Part shown: piece after piece, positions 44,652 through 54,079 of the stretch | How positions within the stretch are numbered: position 1 is the stretch's first letter | Layout of the letters: each line of letters begins with the position of its first letter | Source: Aerophototrophica crusticola | Lineage (GTDB): Bacteria > Pseudomonadota > Alphaproteobacteria > Azospirillales > Azospirillaceae | Length of the DNA stretch: 64,000 nucleotides | Assembly: GCA_001939945.1 (NCBI GenBank) | Contig: MOEB01000008.1 | Coordinates: forward strand, 62,001 to 126,000 | Direction: 5' to 3' | Notes under the pieces: generated by a model | What the model was told of the DNA's origin: nothing | Database searches by the model: none | What the model saw: the letters and a program-made list of their open reading frames with translations, nothing else | Program-made: the position numbers and the translations under genes

Positions 44652-44873
44652 CCCATCGAAATCGGCGCGCTCCACTGCGGCCAAGACCACGTCGGTCGTG
44701 TCGACCGTCCGGTGCGCCCGCTGCGCGGCGGACTTCAGCCAATCATAGTGTTCGGCCGACATCAGGACGGATTCGCGCCGCCCATGGTTGGTGATGTCCA
44801 CGGGCTCGCGGCTTGCCTTTTCCAGAAACAAGCCCGGACATTTGCGGAAATCTGAGGCGCTGATGGTAGTCAT
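44646..44873 (-). CDS. orphan Phd/YefM-type antitoxin
   Basis: 75 residues: TTISASDFRKCPGLFLEKAS, then EPVDITNHGRRESVLMSAEH, YDWLKSA. This is the Phd/YefM pattern (N-terminal DNA-binding strand-helix, central Thr/Ser-Asn-His-Gly-Arg turn). No toxin gene follows; instead the gene runs into the end of the inverted-repeat element. AGGGGACG precedes the ATG at 44873; an upstream in-frame ATG at 44918 is less likely. Probably a decayed or solitary module. Confidence 0.75.
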   Translation of the reverse strand: MTTISASDFRKCPGLFLEKASREPVDITNHGRRESVLMSAEHYDWLKSAAQRAHRTVDTTDVVLAAVERADFDGP

Positions 44874-44933
44874 GGCGTCCCCTATCCAAAGCTCGGGTCG
44901 CTTGTCAGAGTACATCAAGAACGCCCGTTCAGG

Positions 44934-45710
44934 TCACGGCCCCCGCCCGCCGATCTCCGCCATGATCCGGGCGGCCGTCTCCGCCACCATGCCGCCCAGC
45001 ACGGCCATGCGCTCATCCGTGATCCGCGCCTTGGGGCCGGAGAGGGAGACGGCGCAGGCGGGGTCGCCGTGTTCGTTGAACACCGGGGCGGCGACGCAGC
45101 GCAGGCCCACGGCGTGCTCCTCGTCGTCCACGGCATAGCCGCGGGCGCGGGCGGCCTCCAGGTCGGCGCGCAGGGCCGCCAGGTCGGTGATGGTGCGCGG
45201 GGTGGCGCCGGGCAGGCCGGTGCGGGCCAGCAGCCGGTCCCGGTCCGCGTCCGCCAGGCCGGACAGCAGCGCCTTGCCCACGCCGGAGCTGTGCAGCGGC
45301 ACCCGCGCCCCCAGCCGGGCGAAGCTGCGCATCATCTCCCGGCACTCCACCTGGCCGAGGTAGACGGCGGCACCCGCCTCCTCGATGGCGAGGTTCACCG
45401 TCTCCCCGCTGCGCTCCATCAGGGTGCGCATGTGCGGGCGGGCCATCTGCACCACATTGCGGGTCTTCAGGAACCCGGCGCCGGCCACGAAGGCCTGCAC
45501 GCCGATGGACCAGAGCCGCGTCTCCGCGTCGAAACGCACGTAACGCTCGGCCTCTAACGAGGTCAGCAGCCGGTGGGCGGTGCTGCCGGCCAGGCCCACC
45601 GCCTTCGCCACCTCCGTCAGCGAGAGTCCCGAGTCGGACTGGGCCAGATGGTTCAGGATGGCCACGGCGCGGCCAAGCACCTGGACGGGGTTGGGGGCGT
45701 TGTCGGGCAT
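44934..45710 (-). CDS. IclR-family transcriptional regulator
   Basis: 258 residues. The N-terminal winged helix-turn-helix has VQVLGRAVAILNHLAQ, LSLTEVAKAVGLAGSTAHRL and LEAERYVRF. The C-terminal ligand domain has LHSSGVGKALLSGL and RGYAVDDEEHAVGLRCVAAP, then ACAVSLSGPKARI. IclR proteins sense small acids such as glyoxylate or aromatic intermediates. It is divergent from glcB with 152 bases between the starts, so control of malate synthase is the natural reading. Confidence 0.9.
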   Translation of the reverse strand: MPDNAPNPVQVLGRAVAILNHLAQSDSGLSLTEVAKAVGLAGSTAHRLLTSLEAERYVRFDAETRLWSIGVQAFVAGAGFLKTRNVVQMARPHMRTLMERSGETVNLAIEEAGAAVYLGQVECREMMRSFARLGARVPLHSSGVGKALLSGLADADRDRLLARTGLPGATPRTITDLAALRADLEAARARGYAVDDEEHAVGLRCVAAPVFNEHGDPACAVSLSGPKARITDERMAVLGGMVAETAARIMAEIGGRGP

Positions 45711-45862
45711 CGCGGTATCCGCGGTTCCGGGGAAGGTGGCGCACCCTACCACCCCTTCCACCATGCGGAAAGAGTTCCACGCCGCCTTGCACTGCAACCG
45801 GGCGAGGCTTATCCCTTCCCCGGCTGTTGTAAGCAAAGAACCGATCCGGGGGAGTCCGCACC

Positions 45863-48037
45863 ATGTCCCAGTATGTTGACGTCCATGGCCTGAAGGTTGA
45901 CGCGGGCCTGCACCGCTTCGTGACGGAGGAGGCGATCCCCGGCACGGGCGTGGAGCCGGCGGCCTACTGGCAGGGCTTCGCCGCCATCGTGACGGAGCTG
46001 ACGCCCACCAACCGCGCCCTGCTGGCCAAGCGCGACGACATCCAGGCCCGCATCGACGCCTGGCACCAGGAGCGCCGCGGCCAGCCCCTGGACATGGACG
46101 CCTATGAGGGCTTCCTGAAGGAGATCGGCTACCTGGCGCCGGAGGGGCCGGACTTCACCATCGGCACCACGAACACCGACCCGGAGGTGGCGCAGGTGGC
46201 CGGGCCGCAGCTGGTCGTGCCGGTGATGAACACCCGCTTCGCCCTGAACGCGGCGAATGCCCGCTGGGGCAGCCTGTATGACGCGCTGTACGGCACGGAC
46301 GCCCTGGGCGACGTGGGCGACCCGAGCGCCAAGGGCTATGACCCCGTGCGCGGCGCCGCGGTGATCGCCAAGGGGCGGGAGATCCTGGACCAGGCGGCCC
46401 CCCTGGCCGGCGCCACCCATGCCGACGTGACCGGTTACGCGGTGAGGGACGGGGCCCTGGCGGCAACGCTGGCGGACGGCTCCACCGTGGGCCTTGCGGA
46501 GCCTGCGAAGTTCGCCGGGTTCCAGGGCGACGCGGCCTCCCCCAGCCTCATCCTGCTGCGCAACAACGGCCTTCACCTGGAAATCGTCATCGACCGCGGC
46601 CACCGCATCGGCAGCGGCGACAAGGCGGGCGTGGCGGACATCGTGCTGGAGTCCGCCCTGTCCACCATCATGGACTGCGAGGACAGCATCGCCGCCGTGG
46701 ACGCGGAGGACAAGGTAACCGTCTACCGCAACTGGCTGGGCCTGATGAAGGGCACCCTGACCGCCAGCTTCGACAAGGGCGGCAAGACCGTGGACCGGGC
46801 CCTGAACCCGGACCGCGGCTATACCGGCGCCGACGGCAAGCCGCTGACCCTGCACGGCCGCAGCCTGCTGTTCATCCGCAACGTCGGCCACCTGATGACC
46901 ACCGACGCGGTGCTGCTGCCCGACGGCAGCGAGATGCCGGAGGGCATGCTGGACGGGCTGGTGACCTCCCTGGTCGCCCTGCATGACCTGAAGGGCCTGG
47001 GCAAGGTCCGCAACAGCCGCAGTGGCAGCGTCTACATCGTGAAGCCCAAGATGCACGGGCCGGAGGAGGTGGCCTTCACCGGCACCCTGTTCGACCGGAT
47101 CGAGGACCTGCTGGGCATGCCCCGCAACACCCTGAAGGTCGGCATCATGGACGAGGAGCGGCGCACCACGGTGAACCTGAAGGAATGCATCCGCGCCGTG
47201 AAGGACCGGGTCTGCTTCATCAACACCGGCTTCCTGGACCGCACGGGCGATGAGATGCACACCTCCATGCGGGCCGGGCCGATGATCCGCAAGGGCGACA
47301 TGAAGGCGACGCCCTGGATCGCGGCGTACGAGAACCAGAACGTGGACATCGGCCTGGCCGTGGGTTTCCGCGGCAAGGCGCAGATCGGCAAAGGCATGTG
47401 GGCCATGCCGGACCGGATGGCGGACATGCTGAAGGCCAAGGTCGGCCACCCGCAGGCCGGCGCCAACACCGCCTGGGTCCCGTCCCCCACCGCGGCCACC
47501 CTGCACGCGCTGCACTACCACCAGGTGGACGTGGCCGCCCGGCAGGCGGAGCTGGCCAGCCGCCCCCGCGCCAAGCTGCGCGACATCCTGACCATCCCCG
47601 TGGCCGACCGGGTCAACTGGTCGCCGGAGGAGATCGCGCAGGAGCTGGAGAACAACGCCCAGGGCATCCTGGGCTACGTTGTCCGCTGGGTGGACCAGGG
47701 CGTCGGCTGCTCCAAGGTCCCCGACATCCACAATGTCGGGCTGATGGAGGACCGGGCGACCCTGCGTATCTCCAGCCAGCACATCGCCAACTGGCTGCTG
47801 CACGGCATCTGCACCGAGGAGCAGGTGATGGAGGTGATGAAGCGCATGGCCGCCGTGGTGGACAAGCAGAACGCCAACGACCCGCTCTACCGCCCCATGG
47901 CGCCGAACTTTGGTGACAGCATCGCCTTCCAGGCGGCCTGTGACCTGGTGTTCAAGGGCGTGGAACAGCCCAACGGCTACACCGAGCCCCTGCTGCACAA
48001 GCACCGCCGGGCGCTGAAGGCGAAGCTGGCGGGGTGA
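45863..48037 (+). CDS. glcB: malate synthase G
   Basis: 724 residues, the length of malate synthase G. Recognisable stretches include [37 protein letters not shown] (acidic metal-binding region), [55 protein letters not shown] and [20 protein letters not shown]. It condenses glyoxylate and acetyl-CoA to malate, for growth on C2 compounds or glycolate. GGGGAG lies upstream of the ATG. It is divergent from IclR and followed by a glcG-like gene. Confidence 0.96.
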   Translation: MSQYVDVHGLKVDAGLHRFVTEEAIPGTGVEPAAYWQGFAAIVTELTPTNRALLAKRDDIQARIDAWHQERRGQPLDMDAYEGFLKEIGYLAPEGPDFTIGTTNTDPEVAQVAGPQLVVPVMNTRFALNAANARWGSLYDALYGTDALGDVGDPSAKGYDPVRGAAVIAKGREILDQAAPLAGATHADVTGYAVRDGALAATLADGSTVGLAEPAKFAGFQGDAASPSLILLRNNGLHLEIVIDRGHRIGSGDKAGVADIVLESALSTIMDCEDSIAAVDAEDKVTVYRNWLGLMKGTLTASFDKGGKTVDRALNPDRGYTGADGKPLTLHGRSLLFIRNVGHLMTTDAVLLPDGSEMPEGMLDGLVTSLVALHDLKGLGKVRNSRSGSVYIVKPKMHGPEEVAFTGTLFDRIEDLLGMPRNTLKVGIMDEERRTTVNLKECIRAVKDRVCFINTGFLDRTGDEMHTSMRAGPMIRKGDMKATPWIAAYENQNVDIGLAVGFRGKAQIGKGMWAMPDRMADMLKAKVGHPQAGANTAWVPSPTAATLHALHYHQVDVAARQAELASRPRAKLRDILTIPVADRVNWSPEEIAQELENNAQGILGYVVRWVDQGVGCSKVPDIHNVGLMEDRATLRISSQHIANWLLHGICTEEQVMEVMKRMAAVVDKQNANDPLYRPMAPNFGDSIAFQAACDLVFKGVEQPNGYTEPLLHKHRRALKAKLAG

Positions 48038-48060
48038 GCCATACCCCAATCAACCCATAC

Positions 48061-48090
48061 CCGTCATCCCGGCGAAAGCCGGGATGACGG
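48061..48090. terminator. GAAA-tetraloop hairpin after glcB
   Basis: CCGTCATCCCGGC and GCCGGGATGACGG form a perfect 13-bp stem around GAAA, followed by TTTGT. It is both a plausible terminator for glcB and a member of the common GTCATCCCGGC-type intergenic repeat. Confidence 0.7.
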
Positions 48091-48129
48091 TTTGTCGATT
48101 GGTTGTAGACGTACCTGGAAGGAATCCGA

Positions 48130-48540
48130 ATGCTCACCAAACTCGCCCTCTCCCTCGCCGACGCCAAGGCCATCGCGGCGGCGGCCACGGCGGAGGCGCA
48201 GAAGCAGGGCTGGACCGTGGTGGTGGCCATCGTCGATGATGGCGGCCACCTCATGTACCTGGAGCGGCTGGACGGCACCCAGCTCGCCAGCTCCACCGTG
48301 GCGCAGGAGAAGGCGCGGACGGCCCTGCTGTTCAAGCGGCCCTCCAAGGCGCTGGAGGACGTGGTGCTGGGCGGGCGCACGGTGATGCTGGGCCTGCCGG
48401 GCGCCACCCCCATCGAGGGCGGCCTGCCCCTGGTGAAGGACGGGCACCTGGTGGGGGCCATCGGCGTGTCGGGGGTGCAATCCTTCCAGGACGGCATCGT
48501 CGCCGCGGCCGGGGTTGCGGCACTGGAGCAACTTTCCTGA
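48130..48540 (+). CDS. GlcG/HbpS-family protein
   Basis: 136 residues of the GlcG/HbpS (DUF336) fold: LADAKAIAAAATAEAQKQGW, VVVAIVDDGGHLMYLERLDG, ASSTVAQEKARTALLF, then LPLVKDGHLVGAIGVSGVQS and a closing helix. GlcG is encoded beside glcB in glycolate operons of several bacteria; HbpS-type relatives bind haem. Its place 92 bases after glcB suggests the glycolate context, with a repeat-like hairpin between. Confidence 0.85.
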   Translation: MLTKLALSLADAKAIAAAATAEAQKQGWTVVVAIVDDGGHLMYLERLDGTQLASSTVAQEKARTALLFKRPSKALEDVVLGGRTVMLGLPGATPIEGGLPLVKDGHLVGAIGVSGVQSFQDGIVAAAGVAALEQLS

Positions 48541-48635
48541 GGCATTACCGCTTTGGGATAGAAGTTTCATGTAACTGTCACGATTTGGGGGTATGGGTGG
48601 CCCGCTGAACCCGGCCACCCCGGAGCCTGACCCCC

Positions 48636-50408
48636 ATGCCGGACCTCCCGGCCTTGACGCTGCTGGCCCGCATCCTGCCCGACGGCACGCCGTGGGCCAC
48701 GGTGTTGGACGGGCTGGTGCATGCCTTCCAACCCATCGTGCAGATGCGCACCGGCCGCTGCCACGGCTTCGAGGCGCTGTTGCGCGGCTGGGACAGGTTC
48801 GGCTTCGCCAACCCGAACGCCCTGTTCGACCGGGCGATGGCGGACGGGCTGCTGCCAGAGGTGGAAAGCGCCCTGATGGCCAAGGCGGCGGCCCGATTCG
48901 GCGCGTTGGCCGGCGCCACCGATTCCAAGCTGTTCCTGAACGTGGACGGGCGCCTGCCCGGCGCCGCGGAGAAGGTGGCGGGGCTGGCCCGGCGCCGGTC
49001 GCTGAACATCGTGCATGAGATCTCGGAGCGGGACACCACGGCGGTGGGGGAACGGCTGGCCGCCGCCGTCAGCCTGTACCGCAAGTCCCATGTGGGCATC
49101 GCGCTGGACGATTTCGGCGTGGGCTTCGGCGGGCTGAAGCTGCTGTATGAGGCCAAGCCCGATTACGTGAAGATCGACCGCTTCTTCATCGACGGGATCG
49201 AGCGGGACCTGCGCAAGCGGGCCATCGTCGGCTACCTGGTCGGCTACGCCCATTCCCTGGGCATCACCACCATCGCCGAGGGGGTGGAGACGCCGGCGGA
49301 GGTCTATGCCTGCCGCGACCTTGGCTGCGACTTCGCCCAGGGTTACCTGCTGGGCCGGCCCACCGTCTATGAGGGCAGCCTGCCGCCCACCTGCCCCGCG
49401 GCGGAGGGGCTGAACCAGAACGACCGCCGCCAGGGCAGCGCCGCGCGGGAGCGGGTGACGGAGCTGCTGGAGCGCATCCCGCCCCTGATGGCGGACGCCC
49501 CCCGCTCCACCCTGCTGGACCTGTTCGCCGACCCCAAGACCCCGCCCGCCGTGCCGGTGATCGGCCGGGACCGCACGCCCCGCGGGCTGATCCGGGAACA
49601 GGACCTGAAGCCCTACCTCTATTCCCGCTACGGCACGGACCTGCTGCGCAACAAGGTGGCGGGCAGCCGGCTGGACGAGTTCGTGGTGCCCTGCGCCGTC
49701 TGCGACATCAACACGCCGGTGGAGCAGGTGGTGGAGGCCTTTTCCGAGGACGCCACGGCCGACGGGGTGATCATCGTGGAGGGGGGCGAGTATGTGGGCT
49801 TCCTGGGCAGCCATGCCCTGGTCAAGCTGGTGCATGAGCGCCGCCTGGCCGCGGCGGCCGACCAGAACCCCCTGACCCGCCTGCCCGGCAACAACGCCAT
49901 CGTCCGCCACATCGACGCCATGCTGGCGGACACGGACCGCGGCCACATGGTGGCCTACCTGGACTTCGACAACTTCAAGCCCTTCAACGACGTGGCCGGC
50001 TTCCGCCAGGGCGACCGCGCCATCCTGATGTTCAGCGAGCGGCTGAAGGTGGCCGCCGCGGGGCTGGACGGCTTTTGCGGCCATGTGGGGGGCGACGACT
50101 TCGTCCTGCTGCTGAGCGGGGTGGGGGAGGAGCGGGCGCTGGCGGTGCTGCGGGAGCTGCTGGATCGCTTCCGCTCCGACGCGGAAAGCCTGTACGAGGC
50201 CCAGGACCGGGAGCGGGGCTGGTTCCAGGGCAAGGACCGGGACGGCACGCCCCGCCGCTTCCCCCTGCTGACCGCCAGCGCCGTCGCCCTGCTGCTGCCC
50301 CCGGGCCGGGGGGAGGGGCCGGGCGTGGACGGCGTGGTTCGCCTGATGGCCGCCAACAAGGCCGCCGCCAAGGCCGACCCGGGCAAGCTGGTGGTGGCGC
50401 GGGGGTAG
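48636..50408 (+). CDS. c-di-GMP EAL-CBS-GGDEF protein
   Basis: 590 residues, no membrane segments. The EAL domain (about 15-245) retains the catalytic set: FEALLRG, LFLNVDG, HEISERD, ALDDFGVGFGG, YVKIDR, IAEGVET and AQGYLLGRP. It is probably an active phosphodiesterase. A CBS-like pair (about 280-410) has IGRDRTPRGLIRE and IIVEGGEYVGFLG. The GGDEF domain (about 415-585) has FDNFKPFND and GGDDF in place of GGDEF. The domain order EAL first, GGDEF last, with CBS between, is the less common arrangement and suggests nucleotide-responsive control. Confidence 0.9.
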   Translation: MPDLPALTLLARILPDGTPWATVLDGLVHAFQPIVQMRTGRCHGFEALLRGWDRFGFANPNALFDRAMADGLLPEVESALMAKAAARFGALAGATDSKLFLNVDGRLPGAAEKVAGLARRRSLNIVHEISERDTTAVGERLAAAVSLYRKSHVGIALDDFGVGFGGLKLLYEAKPDYVKIDRFFIDGIERDLRKRAIVGYLVGYAHSLGITTIAEGVETPAEVYACRDLGCDFAQGYLLGRPTVYEGSLPPTCPAAEGLNQNDRRQGSAARERVTELLERIPPLMADAPRSTLLDLFADPKTPPAVPVIGRDRTPRGLIREQDLKPYLYSRYGTDLLRNKVAGSRLDEFVVPCAVCDINTPVEQVVEAFSEDATADGVIIVEGGEYVGFLGSHALVKLVHERRLAAAADQNPLTRLPGNNAIVRHIDAMLADTDRGHMVAYLDFDNFKPFNDVAGFRQGDRAILMFSERLKVAAAGLDGFCGHVGGDDFVLLLSGVGEERALAVLRELLDRFRSDAESLYEAQDRERGWFQGKDRDGTPRRFPLLTASAVALLLPPGRGEGPGVDGVVRLMAANKAAAKADPGKLVVARG

Positions 50409-50471
50409 GGGTTCCCTTCCACCCGGTGGCCGTGTTACCTGCGGCGACCGCCCGAAACGGGGACCCGCCCC

Positions 50472-50750
50472 ATGAACAAAGCCCAGCTCACCGCCTCCCT
50501 GGACCGGATGGACCGGCTCTATCCCAACGTGGCCCGTCCCGACTACCGGGACGAGGTGCTGAAGGTCGGCCGGGCCTTCCCGCCCCTGGCCCGCACCGCC
50601 AAGCAACTGGCCGACCTGCTGGCGGAACACCGGGGCACCAAGCATGACGTGCTGCTGGAACGGGCCGGGGACCGCATCCGCGACCTGCATGACAGCCTGC
50701 GGGAACAGGCGCACCGGCTGCTGGACGCCGAGGTCTGGGCCTATGACTAG
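50472..50750 (+). CDS. hypothetical protein, 92 aa
   Basis: All-helical small protein: LTASLDRMDRLYPNVARPDY, then VGRAFPPLARTAKQLADLLA and DRIRDLHDSLREQAHRLLDA. No membrane segment and no family recognised. It follows the EAL-GGDEF gene by 63 bases on the same strand. Confidence 0.65.
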   Translation: MNKAQLTASLDRMDRLYPNVARPDYRDEVLKVGRAFPPLARTAKQLADLLAEHRGTKHDVLLERAGDRIRDLHDSLREQAHRLLDAEVWAYD

Positions 50751-50792
50751 GGCGTGCTTTCGCTAGCCCCTGATTTTCTCAATGAACCATTC

Positions 50793-50824
50793 ACACGTTG
50801 GGGGTAGTCTCGGTGCCAACGTGT
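50793..50824. promoter_or_regulatory. inverted repeat upstream of the CHASE3 kinase gene
   Basis: ACACGTTGG and CCAACGTGT, perfect 9-bp arms separated by 14 bases, 56 bases before the kinase start. Candidate operator. Confidence 0.4.
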
Positions 50825-50879
50825 TAAGACCCGGCCCGGGCCTTGTCCCCGGGCGCCGGATGCCGGCACGCCCGCCCCC

Positions 50880-53555
50880 ATGCCTGCCGCCCGGTCGCCC
50901 ATGCCCGCCCTGCCCACCCTGCTGATCCCGCACAAGCTGCTGCTGGCGTTCACGGCCCTGGTCATGGTGGTGCTGGCGTCCACGGGCATCGTGCTGATTC
51001 AGCTCTACAACATCCAGGACGCCACCTCCTGGACCCGCCACACCCTCACGGTGCTGGAGACGGCGGACGAGGTGCGCGCCGCCATGGTGGACCAGCAGAC
51101 CGGCGTCCGCGGCTTCCTGGAGTCCGGCCGGGTGGAGTTCCTGGCCCCCTTCGAGCAGGGCCGCGCCGCGGTGGCCGGGGCCGAAGCGCGGCTGCGGGAG
51201 CTGACCCGGGACAACCCGGCCCAGCAGGCGCGCCTGGACCGGCTGGAGGGGGAGATCGCGGCCTGGCACCGGGACTATGCCGAACCGCGCCGGGCCATGC
51301 CGGCGGGCGTGCCTGATGATGCCCTGGCCGCCGAAGGCAAGCTGCACATGGACGCCATCAAGGCCGTGCTGGCGGAGGTGGCGGCGTCGGAGCGGCAGTT
51401 GCTGGAGCAGCGCGCCGCCCGCCAGGACCGGGCCTTCGCCACCGCCTATTGGGCGACGGGCCTGGGCGGGCTGGCCCTGCTGCTGGTGGCCTGGGTGGCC
51501 TGGGGCGTGCTGGCCCGCGGCATCGCCCGGCCCATCCGCCAGATGATCACCGCCATGCGCCGGCTGGCGGAGGATGACTTGGCCGTGGTGCTGCCCCCCG
51601 CGCGGGGGGAGGACGAACTGGCCCAGATGGCCGGCGCGCTCCAGGTGTTCCGCACCAACGCCCTGCGCCGGGCCATGCTGGAACGGCAGAAGGCGGACTC
51701 CGACCGCGCCGTGCGGCTGAGCGAGGCGCGGTTGCAGGGCATCTTCGCCAGCGTGCGGGAAGGCATCCTGACCTGCGACGGCACGGGTCGGGTGGAGACG
51801 GCCAATGCCGCCGCCCTGCGCCTGTTCGGCCTGCCCGCCGGCATGGTGCCGGACAGCGTGCGGCCCCTGTTGCACCACCCGGGCCGCCCCGGCCAGCCCC
51901 TGGACCTGGACGACCTGCTGTCGGCGGGGACGTCTGCCCTGGACGAGGTGGAGACCACGGGCCTGCGGGCCGACGGCTCGGCCTTCCCCGTGGAACTGGC
52001 CGTCAGCCGGTCGGGGGCGGAGGGGGACGCGCCGCTGACCCTGACCATCCGCGACATCACCGCCCGCAAGGAGGTGGAGCGGCTGAAGAACGAGTTCGTC
52101 AGCACCGTCAGCCATGAGCTGCGCACCCCGCTGACCAGCATCCGCGGCGCGCTGGGCCTTGTCACCGCGCTTGGCGCCACCCTGCCGGAGAAGGCCCGCG
52201 GCCTGATCGAGATCGCCCACCGCAACGCCGAGCGGCTGATCGCCCTGGTGAACGACATCCTGGACATGGAAAAGATCCAGTCCGGCAAGATGGAGTTCGC
52301 CTTCGCCCGGACCGAGCTGTACGCCGCGGCGCTGGAGGCGGTGGAGAGCAACCGCACCTATGCGGCCAACCGGAACGTCACCCCGCGGCTGGTGGCCTGG
52401 ATGGACCCGCTGCCCGTGGTGGCGGACCCCCAGCGCCTGCAACAGGTGCTGGCCAACCTGCTGTCCAACGCCATCAAGTTCTCCCACGAGGGGGACACGG
52501 TAACCGTCGCCGTGGCCCTGGACGGGGCGCGGGCGCGGGTGACGGTCCATGACACCGGCCCCGGCATCCCGGCGGCGTTCCGGGACCGCATCTTCCAGAA
52601 GTTCGCCCAGGCGGACTCCGCCGACACAAGGTCCAAGGGCGGCTCGGGCCTGGGCCTGTCCATCACCAAGGCCATCGTGGAGCGGCATGGCGGCGAGATC
52701 GGCTTCACCAGCGAGCCCGGGGACACGCGTTTCCACGTCTGGCTGCCCCTGGCGCCGGCGGAGGAGAAGCCGGGCCTGACCCTCTGCCCCGCGGAGGCGG
52801 AGGCGCCGTCCCGCCGGCTGCTGATCGTGGAGGACGACCCGGACATCGCCCGCCTGCTGCGCTTCATGGTGGAGCGGGCGGGGCTGGTGGCCGACGTGGC
52901 CCTGGACGCCCGCGCGGCGCGGGAGGCGCTGGCGGCCCGGCCCTACAGCGCCATGACCCTGGACCTGAAGCTGCCGGACGAGGACGGGGTCAGCCTGTTC
53001 CGGTCGCTGCGCCGCGACCCGCGCACCCGCGACCTGCCCATCCTGGTGATCTCCGCCACGGCCGAGGCCGGGCGGCGGGAGCTGAACGGCGACGCGGTGG
53101 GCATCATCGACTTCCTGGAAAAGCCGATCAACGAGCGGCGGCTGGAGGAGTTGCTGCGCGGCCACCTGGACCCCTGCGGCCACGACCTGCCCCGGGTGCT
53201 GTACGTGGAGGACGACCCCGACCTGCGGCACCTGGTGGAGGACATGCTGGCCGGCCGGGCGGAGGTGGTGGGCGCGCCCGACCTGGCCACCGCCCGGGCC
53301 CGGCTGTCCCAGGGCTGCTTCGGGCTGGTGATCCTGGACATCGGGTTGGGGGCGGAGTCCGGCCTGGACCTGCTGCCGGCCCTGTCGGCCCTGCAACCCC
53401 CGCCGCCGGTGCTGGTCTTCTCCGCCCAGCAGGTGGGGGCCGAGGTGTCGGGGCGCATAGCTTGCGCCCTGGTGAAGAGCCGCACCAGCAACGAGGAGCT
53501 GGCCCGCCGCATCCTTGAGATCGTGAACCAGCAGACGAGGGCCAAGCATGGTTGA
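50880..53555 (+). CDS. hybrid histidine kinase (CHASE3-HAMP-PAS-HisKA-HATPase-REC-REC)
   Basis: 891 residues. Membrane helices at about 20-42 and 190-212 flank a CHASE3 domain (ETADEVRAAMVDQQTGVRGF, LESGRVEFLAPFEQG). HAMP is ARPIRQMITAMRRLAEDDLA, then a PAS domain, H-box FVSTVSHELRTPLTSIRG, N-box LANLLSNAIKFSHEG and G-boxes DTGPGIPAAFRD, SGLGLSITKAIVERHGG. Two receivers follow: RRLLIVEDDPDIARLL with TLDLKLPDEDG, and RVLYVEDDPDLRHLV with VILDIGLGAESG. A separate receiver gene overlaps its end by 8 bases. The flagellin-control operon begins 525 bases after the kinase stop, hinting at a motility role. Confidence 0.92.
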   Translation: MPAARSPMPALPTLLIPHKLLLAFTALVMVVLASTGIVLIQLYNIQDATSWTRHTLTVLETADEVRAAMVDQQTGVRGFLESGRVEFLAPFEQGRAAVAGAEARLRELTRDNPAQQARLDRLEGEIAAWHRDYAEPRRAMPAGVPDDALAAEGKLHMDAIKAVLAEVAASERQLLEQRAARQDRAFATAYWATGLGGLALLLVAWVAWGVLARGIARPIRQMITAMRRLAEDDLAVVLPPARGEDELAQMAGALQVFRTNALRRAMLERQKADSDRAVRLSEARLQGIFASVREGILTCDGTGRVETANAAALRLFGLPAGMVPDSVRPLLHHPGRPGQPLDLDDLLSAGTSALDEVETTGLRADGSAFPVELAVSRSGAEGDAPLTLTIRDITARKEVERLKNEFVSTVSHELRTPLTSIRGALGLVTALGATLPEKARGLIEIAHRNAERLIALVNDILDMEKIQSGKMEFAFARTELYAAALEAVESNRTYAANRNVTPRLVAWMDPLPVVADPQRLQQVLANLLSNAIKFSHEGDTVTVAVALDGARARVTVHDTGPGIPAAFRDRIFQKFAQADSADTRSKGGSGLGLSITKAIVERHGGEIGFTSEPGDTRFHVWLPLAPAEEKPGLTLCPAEAEAPSRRLLIVEDDPDIARLLRFMVERAGLVADVALDARAAREALAARPYSAMTLDLKLPDEDGVSLFRSLRRDPRTRDLPILVISATAEAGRRELNGDAVGIIDFLEKPINERRLEELLRGHLDPCGHDLPRVLYVEDDPDLRHLVEDMLAGRAEVVGAPDLATARARLSQGCFGLVILDIGLGAESGLDLLPALSALQPPPPVLVFSAQQVGAEVSGRIACALVKSRTSNEELARRILEIVNQQTRAKHG

Positions 53556-53934
53556 CCTGACCACCGTCATGTATGTGGACGACGAGCCGGACATCCGCGC
53601 CGTCGTGGAGATGAGCCTGGAGATGGTGGCCGGGCTGAAGGTCGCCGTCTGCGCCTCCGGGCAGGAGGCGCTGGACCGGGTGGCGGGCGTGGCCCCGCAG
53701 CTGGTCCTGCTGGACGTGATGATGCCGGGCCTGGACGGGCCGGGCACCCTGGCCCGCCTGCGGGAACGGCCGGAGCTGTCCCACATCCCCGTGGTCTTCC
53801 TGACCGCCAAGGTGCAGCCGTCGGAGGTGGCGCGGCTGCGCGACCTGGGCGCGGCCGACGTGATCGCCAAGCCCTTCGACCCCATGACCCTGGGCGACCA
53901 GGTCAAGGCGGTGTGGAAACGCATCCAGGGCTGA
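53548..53934 (+). CDS. single-domain response regulator
   Basis: 128 residues. VMYVDDEPDIRAVVEMSLEM, phospho-acceptor in LVLLDVMMPGLDGPG, VVFLTAKVQ and the Lys in VIAKPFDPMTL: a complete CheY-type receiver with no output domain. It overlaps the hybrid kinase gene and is surely co-expressed with it. Confidence 0.92.
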   Translation: MVDLTTVMYVDDEPDIRAVVEMSLEMVAGLKVAVCASGQEALDRVAGVAPQLVLLDVMMPGLDGPGTLARLRERPELSHIPVVFLTAKVQPSEVARLRDLGAADVIAKPFDPMTLGDQVKAVWKRIQG

Positions 53935-53949
53935 GGCGGGCCGCCCCCG

Positions 53950-53975
53950 CGGGACTTTCGAATTCGAAAGTCCCG
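53950..53975. promoter_or_regulatory. 26-bp perfect palindrome
   Basis: GGGACTTTCGAA followed directly by TTCGAAAGTCCC, with one further paired base each side. It lies 15 bases after the receiver stop and 105 bases before flaF. With no loop it is a better operator or cruciform than a terminator, although on RNA it could still fold. Confidence 0.5.
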
Positions 53976-54079
53976 GGGCTCGCCAGTGCGGTTTCCATCC
54001 GGCAACCCTTCACCCCGCTTAAACCCCGGCACGCTAGGCTGGTCCCATCGCCCGACCCGCCGAGAGGGATGTGACCCCC

